From positions 620,001 to 684,000 of the forward strand of contig JAJFPB010000001.1 of the NCBI GenBank assembly GCA_020881915.1: a DNA stretch of 64,000 nt, in the 5' to 3' direction. This DNA comes from Paramyrothecium sp. XJ0827 (lineage: Eukaryota; Ascomycota; Sordariomycetes; Hypocreales; Stachybotryaceae). Positions 57,064-64,000 of the stretch are shown here, piece after piece (position 1 is the first letter of the stretch; each line of letters opens with the position of its first letter). A model generated the notes under the pieces. It searched no databases and was not told the DNA's origin. It saw only the letters and a program-made list of their open reading frames with translations. A program made the translations under genes and the position numbers.

Positions 57064-58907
57064 ATGGGCTTCTTTCAACACATGGTCAAGGGTGACATCC
57101 TACCCTTTCACGCACCAACATGGAGTCCTCACTCGCAGGCGGGCAACCTCGCCATCTTGTTGGTCTGCACTGTGGCCGCAGCAGCTGTACGCACTCAGTG
57201 TCCCAAATATTGCCGAAAATTATTCTGTTGCTGGACGTCCACTAACGATAATGGCAAACAGATGCAAGGCTACGATGTTAGCATGATGGGTGGGATGAAC
57301 ATAATTCCCCAGTACACGGACTACTTCGAACTGTCGGAGGCAACCCGGTCACTCAACATTGCCACGAATTACGTCGGCGGGTGTTTGGCAGTAATACTAT
57401 CTCTTGACTCCAGATGTGTTAGCAAAGGTGTGTGTACTGACTGACTGCAAAGTGCTTCTGTTGGGGCTCCCTCATCGACGCGTACGGTCGACGTAACGGG
57501 CTCTTTTGGTCGGCCGCCCTGACGGTGCTTGCTGCAGGCCTTCAAGCAGGTTCTGTGCATATTTCCATGTTCTGCATCGCTCGCATCATCATTGGGTTCG
57601 CCACGACCGCATCCGTCATCGCAGGCTCGGCCTACCTTGCCGAGACGTTGCCCTGGAACAAGCGCGCCTGGGGCCTCTCCCTGTTCAACGACTTCTTCTA
57701 CGTCGGGGCTATTGTTGCTGCGGGCGTGACTTACAGCTCGTTCAAGATGGAAGGTACCTGGTCGTGGCGGCTCCCAAGTCTCTTGCAAGGCGTTTGGGGG
57801 CTGTTTTGCCTTGTGCTTCTCCCATGGCTTCCGGAAAGTCCGCGCTGGCTCATAGACCAGGGCAGGGCGAAGGAAGCTCTCGTTGTGCTGGCACGCATCA
57901 ACGCCAATGGTGATACCAGAGACGACTTGGTGAGGCTGCAGTTCTGCCAGATTGTCGACACCATCGCATACGAACGAAACCCGATGACCTACAAGGAGAT
58001 GCTGGGCAACCGAGGTGCGCGAAAGAGGCTGATCATCACAGCGACATGTGCCCTCTTCTCGATGCTGACTGGCAACATCATCGTCATGTATAACATCGGA
58101 CAAATGCTCCACAACGTTGGTGTCGATGATCATTCGACGCAACTACTCCTTGTACGTCCACATCGTAGGATTACCTTCTGGGCAAAAGCTGATTGACTTG
58201 ACAGAACGTTGGGCTGAACGCAAGTTCGCTCGTCATTTCAATCTGCGGGAGCTTCTACACTGACCGGCTGGGAGTAAAGTCTGCAGCCATTGTGAGCACC
58301 GCAGGCGCTTCGATCTCGCTATTCATTCTAGGAGCTTTGACCCGATACTACAGCAACTCCACCGAGTCTGCGGGTGTCTGGGCAGCTGTCTTTTGCATAT
58401 TTTTATTTGCGGCCTCTTACGCCTTTGGATGGATCCCGATTTTGTTCCTGTTGCCTGCGGAAGTGCTTTACTTTCGCATACGAGGCAAGGGGATGGCTAT
58501 GTTCAGCTTGCTTGTCAATATTACCGGCATCTGGGGCATTTTTGTCTTTCCAATAGCCCTTGGAGCTCTTGAATGGCGGCTTTGGATTATCAATGGTGCC
58601 TGGAATTTCCTGTTTCTGGGTTTTATATGGTGGTATTGGGTAGAGATCAAAGGAAAAACGCTGGAAGAGATTGATGCATTGTTCGACGGGAAGAAGCATT
58701 CAGACGTGCCCGATATTGAAGATGTCCTGGCAAGGACTGCTGACGAAAGCTGGAAAGGAAAGCTTGGAGTTTGGAGTAAGTGTTCCGTCTTCTTAGAGCT
58801 GATTGTGTGGTTGTGTCCCCCACTGACCATACATCCTAGTGAGATCAAGGTTCGGGAGGCAAGAGGTGCTTTCTTCCCAATGCCACAAGGGTGGATTTGG
58901 CGGCTAG
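57064..58907 (+). CDS. MFS sugar transporter
   Basis: Plasma-membrane hexose or disaccharide:H+ symporter. Exons 57064-57186, 57262-57390, 57453-58151, 58205-58775 and 58840-58907 give 529 residues. The first junction places MQGYDVSMMGGMN after the first membrane segment, the usual sugar-porter order. NYVGGCLACFCWGSLIDAYGRR follows with the GRR signature, then GSAYLAETLPWNKRAWG. The PESPRWLIDQGR motif closes the first half. The second half has AFGWIPILFLLPAEVLYFRIRGKG and ends VEIKGKTLEEIDALFDG, like fungal lactose-permease-type members. Twelve segments can be traced. In some positions usually held by conserved Gln or Tyr this protein differs, so its substrate is open. The last exon is short and poorly constrained. 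Confidence 0.93.
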
Positions 58908-59622
58908 TTTATAACCTGAACATAAAGCCTGTTTGTCTCGATAAGCAAACCCCTTTCCACTGCTATAACGGCAATGGCGTAGTCGGAATGCATTTTGAAA
59001 CACTTCATTGAAAGCGTCTCCGTATCAGGAGTAAAAAACCTTTCAATTACATTAGTACTGGGGTTGAGTAGACTAGCGGGCCTTTTCAAAAATGCATATT
59101 CGCGAAATACAGTGTAGATGACACAATAGATACAACCGACCTGCCGCGCAGGAGGCACTAGCCAGTAGACCACGACGGTACAATATCGCTTATTATGATT
59201 GAGAACACATAGGAGATCCCCTGTAACTCTTCTGCCCCTCCGCATTATCAGGATTGAACGACTGCTCTGCCATACGGATGTGTGATTTCGCGTCGCTGAC
59301 TATTGGACAAATGTGTTGGGGAAAGAGGGAAAGGGGGAACGGCATTTCAACCACGCGGAGACAGTTATGGCCAGCAATTAGGGGCCAAGACACGGAGTCA
59401 CACATATATTTACACCAAATTAAGAAGTCTGATGGTGGGGCATGACGTACGAAGAGAAGGAAGTCCTGAATAATGTCTCAAATTGCAATGCCGGTGAAGA
59501 CATGCCCCATGTGATGCTTGGTTCGGCTCAATGCTTCTTCTGGATAGATCCTAGTGGTGTTCCTACTCCACTATCTTCAACATCGACAACTCAATTTCAC
59601 TATGTACGTGCTATTCCATGTT
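58908..59622. other. intergenic between convergent genes
   Basis: About 700 bp of 3' flanking sequence of two convergent genes. An open frame reads from the sugar transporter's fourth intron into this region, but the splice removing it gives a cleaner C terminus. Nothing else is seen. Confidence 0.5.
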
Positions 59623-62445
59623 TCAATTATTCCAAGCCCCACAAGAACTGCACAATTCTGTTTCAATGTCGCCATCGTAGCCTATGTCATCGTACTCTTC
59701 GTTCCAATATGGACAGAGGCTTTCTCTTCCTCGCCAGAGTAATTCGAAATCATCTCTGGTATACAGTTCCGTATACTCTACCTTCCGTGGCCATCCAGTA
59801 CGGAATTCGGATACATCGTAACCTTCTATCGCTAGGCAAGAATCCCAAAGATCACCTCGATAACTTCCTACGTTGGTTCTCCTTCCCGTTCCTTTATTGT
59901 AGGCTATGTCCGACACAGAGGACCCTGCCCAGTCAGTAGCCCAGGGGTTGGCCCCACTTTGAAGTAGAAAAGTAACAACCTGCTGCTCTCTGAGGATCCA
60001 TGGTTCGTCATCTTTGTCCTCGCATAGGCCAGCGTCGCAAATAAAAAGATGAAGACTAGTCCGCCCGCATATATTATCAATGTCATTTGGGTTAAAACCC
60101 AATGTTAAATACTGAGAAATAGACTCCTTCGTGGAGCCATCGTTATAATTCCCGCAAGCATCATGAAGTAATGAAGCTCCGCGGTGCCGATAATTGAGAA
60201 CATCATGCAACGAAATCGATCCAGAGCTAATCGCTTTATGTACAGACTCTACAACCCCCTGGATATCAATCAGCTGGGTTGAAACTGGCAAGAATAGAAA
60301 TGTGGTTCTACTTACCCTAGTACTAGATATTTCAGCCAGGAGCGGTAGAAAACCCCCGCAAGCGACCGGATTTGGAGCGAATATAGGATCAGCCCCGGCT
60401 TCAAGGAGCATATCTCTGCACAGAGCCCAGCGATTGAACTCTTCCTGTGTTTGATCCGATATTAGAGAATACGAACTGAGAGCAGTTCTTCCGGGTATCA
60501 GCGATAAACAGTTACGTAGTTGCATTATTAAACGTACAATTCAATACCCTCGATCATTCCCACATGGTCTACTTCCAAGCCATTGTCAAGAAGGAACCTA
60601 CATACGCTTGGTTGTAAGATTGCGTACTACGAGATAGGCATTAGTGTTTGTAGCCATCAAGGAGAGAGTTGGCGTACAAGGGGCTTCATCAAAGAGAGAC
60701 TTACAAAGAGAAGAGAATTGCCATTCTCGTCATGGTCACGTAACGAAGCTTCCCGTTCGCAAAGCATTTCGCGTAACCCTTCAAGATTTCCTTTGGATAC
60801 TACCTGAAAAACTCTTGAACCTTTTGGGAATACGCGGTTAACAGCGAGATGTGAGATTGAAAAGACATTGCCACATTGGCTGAATCGTGAGACAAAGTCT
60901 GAGGCCACAAACATGCGGTACTTCCTTATGTCCGAGGGCATGAATGTTACCACTGTTGTTACTTCAGTTTTAGAAGGGGTTTCCCGAAAGTTTTGAACTC
61001 TTTCGGTTTTCAGAGACCTGCACAAGAGGCATGATGAGTCATTACAGCTGCACGTCTGAACAACCTTCTTTCGTTTCATGGTAAGAATGCCGATACCGAG
61101 ATCCAATTCATGAAACGAAGAGCCGCTTTCTAGAGTTGCTAGAGATTTCTTTTCTCCTGTCCGGAAAGACTGGTCTTGTGGGTTGATGGTGAGTTGGTTA
61201 AGTGCAAAGCCCTTGTCGAACTGTCTGAGGCCCCGGTTCATCTCAATTGCATCCGATTTATGTTTGAAACAGAGCTGATCATAGTTACGACCCGAGCACA
61301 GTTTTGCCTCATTTAGGATGATGCCAAGAGTTTCAAGCACGTCCTCACACTCCTGGTTCTCGCCAGCGAAATTATCAAAGGTCTGTTCTTTCGCTGTGAC
61401 CAATTCACCAATTCGTTTGATGCTATCAATCAGTCGCTGATTAGTTTCTGTGACACATACTTCGGGTTCATGGTTTTCTGATGAGTCTTCTGCTCTTGAA
61501 TCAGATTTCTCATCGACCACACCCGACTGTTCGCCTAGTGAAGGTACAGAACCAAGCCGAAGATGCTGGAGTATCTGAGCAAGCGTTTCCTGCATGGCAT
61601 TCGCTTGGGAGTTTGAGATTGCAGAGGGCTCTAGATCCTTTAGAGTTCCTTGAACGGCAGAAATTTGATCTTTCATGATGGCCTCGTGAGAGTCGAGACG
61701 CGTTGTGAACTCACGTCTCATGTTGTCAATTGAAGACGTGGCTTCGGAAAGTTGGCTGCTATGAGCGTCCATGTGGATGACCATGTCCTCCCGAGACGCT
61801 TGTATAGCAACGCGAGAGTCTTGAATGGAAGAGAGCTGAGCATCATGCCGCGTTTCTATAGCCTTTTGCAACAACAACGATCGCGCTGAATCAGCCGCAA
61901 TTTGTTCTTGGCACACTCTTTCCAATGATCGGATCGCGCTGGTGGACAAAGCGACATCGTCCTTTATCTCGGAAACAGTTTTACTTTGACAAATATGAGC
62001 GTACAGTTTTCAAAATGACAATATAAAGAGAAGTATACCTTGTTCCCAGACTCAATCGCAGCGTCAGGCGGCTACAGTGCCGCGAGATAGCGGCGCTCAT
62101 CTGGTCTAGGTCCTTCTCACTGATAAAGGCTCGGAACCTCTTCCAAAGCCTACCTCCTGCGGCTTCACGAGGCACAGTTTGGAGTGGGACCACCTTAGCA
62201 GCAAACAAATCTAGATCAGACACGCACGACCTCAAATCGTTATGAAGCGCGTCATCTGCGACACTTTGGGGGGACCGCTGAATGTGTTCAAGAAGAGATC
62301 GCAATTGCAGGATGGTCTTCGCTGCATTTTGGACATTGGACGGTCCATCCTTCACGGATGCAAGTGTTTCAGAAAGGAGCTTCAAGGTGCCAAGCGCCAC
62401 TGTCACGAAGGTGACAATACTGGCTCCAGCACCGACGGCTTCCAT
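59623..62445 (-). CDS. HeLo-like N-terminal domain protein with coiled coil and ankyrin-type repeats
   Basis: Predicted 875-residue protein. Exons 62445-62039, 61983-60705, 60626-60538 and 60475-59623 join in phase. Residues 1-135 (MEAVGAGASIVTFVTVALGT, then KLLSETLASVKDGP) match the fungal STAND N-terminal/HeLo-like helical domain, a class that includes membrane-targeting cell-death domains. About 150 residues of heptad-rich helix follow (RSLERVCQEQ, SLLLQKAIETRHDAQL), then an unassigned middle with a CSCNDSSCLLC cysteine cluster. Ankyrin-like units follow (LLFYAILQPSVCRFLLDNG, ALCRDMLLEAGADPIF, VVTFLLQSGANPW). No NACHT or Walker motif is seen, so it differs from a full NLR. A 42-nt in-frame GT-AG segment at 60315-60274 might be an extra intron. 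Function unknown; its place near an NLR suggests a non-self recognition role. Confidence 0.85.
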
Positions 62446-63835
62446 GGCTGTCCTCTCCTGTCACCGACTAGTCCTCGTGGGCACATTCAGGTGGAAAAGT
62501 TATGAATGACGCATGTCAGGCTGGGAAAATTGAGGTACGGCTGGGACATAAGTCACGTTTTTTTTTTCGCACAGCCACTGCCGACATCACTTCTCATATT
62601 TTACATGGCCTGATGGATACGATGATTGGTTGTAGATACACCGCATTGCCTGCAGCATGCCTAGCTTCCGAGGCGCAGTCGCATTGATTTGGCCGGCGAG
62701 CTGTGTGAACAATGGCGAAATTTAACCCATCACATCAGGACAAGGAAGATTTTCAGCCTGCCAATCATGAGAATGCCCTTCAAGGCTGGCACTTGGCAAG
62801 GGTAGAAGACCACTGCTATGGTGAGTCTCTGGGCATCAGGCGTTACCTTCATCTACAATTACCTACGCAACAAAGGACTCGCTGGGCTAACACAAGGTGA
62901 ACTTGTGGAAATTTATGTAGAAAGCCGTCCTCAACAGGTCGCAACCTTCTCCTTCTTCTAAAGTGAATTTAGACCCCAATGCTCCTTGGTCACAAATGTC
63001 GACTCATATACTTAGAATACGAGATATACAAATAAATGACACTTATTCATGCCGCTTGGGAGAGCTCTTCTCACAGAACCTATGTTTAAACTTCCAATGC
63101 GAATCAAACCTCCAAGACTAAGTCAAATGCCGTTCTACATAATTGAGTCAATTGGCATCTCATAATCAAGGCAACACCTAGATATGATAGTGGTCTAAGT
63201 CGAGTCGTCATAAACAACTTGTCCTGCTTTGGTTATATTTCACACCATACATTTTTTACATTGAAGTTTAGCGTATCATGGCCCTAGGGGCTTGAATATT
63301 CAGTTAAGAATGAAGCGGCGTTTCCGCTTCGTGCCTAAGTCAAGACTTCCGCCTACGATCCTTCGATGTGTTATGCTGGTGCTGGTAGCTATGAGAATAT
63401 GATTCAGGACTTATATCGGTGACTTGCATTTGCCTTCTAGGTCAAAACACTACTTTCGGGTTCCCAGGGCGAGTCTGCTGCGCCAATACCTACCCTTTTC
63501 CGCACATACTAATGCAATGCGGCTGTTGGCCACTCAGCCTCGACTGAGGTGCATCAGCTTGTCGGTCAGACCAATAGCCCACGCAACGCCCCCGCACTCT
63601 TAAGAATGAAGAAAGAGGACAACCTGCAGAAATAATTATCGGTTTCGTTGCCTAAAAGCGGCCCAACACGTAGGCGAAACCTCCTTGTGGCAAATATAGC
63701 AAACCCCTCAAGCGCATCTCGGCGGCTTAGAAGCGCCCAGATGCCAATCATCAAACCTGTCCAGCTTCTTTTTCATGCGCAAGTAATTCTCCTTTGGCGC
63801 ATCAATCGGCCGCACCGCGATCGACTCGGCCAGCA
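62446..63835. other. divergent intergenic region, no gene seen
   Basis: About 1.4 kb between two divergent genes with HeLo-like N termini. It should hold both promoters. Open frames are short and unsupported. Confidence 0.5.
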
Positions 63836-64000
63836 ATGTCCGACCCATTATCCGTGGCTGGCAGCGTGGTGGGTATCATCTCCCTTGGTATTCAAGCAGC
63901 CCAAGCGATATGCAACTATTACGACAGCATCAAAAGCCAAGACTCCGAGGTTTTTCACACAACCCGCAAGCTCAAGAACCTGCTACAGGTTCTTGACTCA
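63836..64000 (+). CDS. STAND/HeLo-like N-terminal domain protein (partial, 3' end outside window)
   Basis: Only the first 55 codons are visible. The start MSDPLSVAGSVVGIISLGIQ is followed by AAQAICNYYDSI and then RKLKNLLQVLDS. This is the usual opening of the fungal STAND N-terminal domain (a hydrophobic helix, then amphipathic helices). The ATG at 63836 is the first in frame and is followed by an uninterrupted reading frame to the edge. It diverges from the HeLo-like/ankyrin gene. What follows (NACHT, ankyrin, kinase or other) lies outside the window. Confidence 0.75.
   Translation, partial: MSDPLSVAGSVVGIISLGIQAAQAICNYYDSIKSQDSEVFHTTRKLKNLLQVLDS

Overview
The window is nuclear DNA of a filamentous ascomycete (Pezizomycotina; Sordariomycetes is my guess). 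Genes lie on both strands and carry many short GT-AG introns of about 45-80 nt with CTNAC-type branch sites. They are separated by long gaps without clear coding signal. Gene content is typical of a plant-associated saprotroph or pathogen: two pectate lyases, an AA9 copper monooxygenase, a secreted tyrosinase, a phospholipase B, GPI-type wall proteins, many MFS transporters, Zn2Cys6 regulators and NLR-like genes. No rRNA, tRNA, CRISPR array or intact transposon was recognised. Exon limits were worked out by hand from splice signals and reading phase.

Layout. 0-6 kb: an MFS transporter cut by the left edge, then two paralogous isocyanide synthases (DIT1/PvcA family), all on the minus strand; this looks like a specialised-metabolite locus. 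9-17 kb: a PL9-like pectate lyase, a cytochrome P450 tail-to-tail with a DUF4267 membrane protein, and a PL3 pectate lyase. 19-24 kb: a DHA2 drug:H+ antiporter and a Zn2Cys6 regulator, divergent from one promoter that holds several CGG/CCG inverted repeats. 24-26 kb: a lysophospholipase. 27-34 kb: a Zn2Cys6 regulator, an AtuA-like (DUF1446) enzyme and an ACS-family transporter, with a 24-bp imperfect palindrome between the last two; probably an uptake and catabolism module. 35-45 kb: secreted and surface proteins (Thr-rich protein, tyrosinase, BIM1-like membrane protein, GPI protein, AA9). 47-64 kb: an immune-like island with a 1318-residue PNP-NACHT-ankyrin-ZZ NLR, a HeLo-like/ankyrin protein, and the start of another HeLo-like gene at the right edge. 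An M14 carboxypeptidase and a sugar transporter lie inside the island.

The loci most worth following up are the tandem isocyanide synthases and the NLR island. The NLR has an apparently intact nucleoside-phosphorylase-fold domain at its N terminus, the fold of the ATP-cleaving effector of bacterial Detocs. Its ankyrin repeats are unusually alike.
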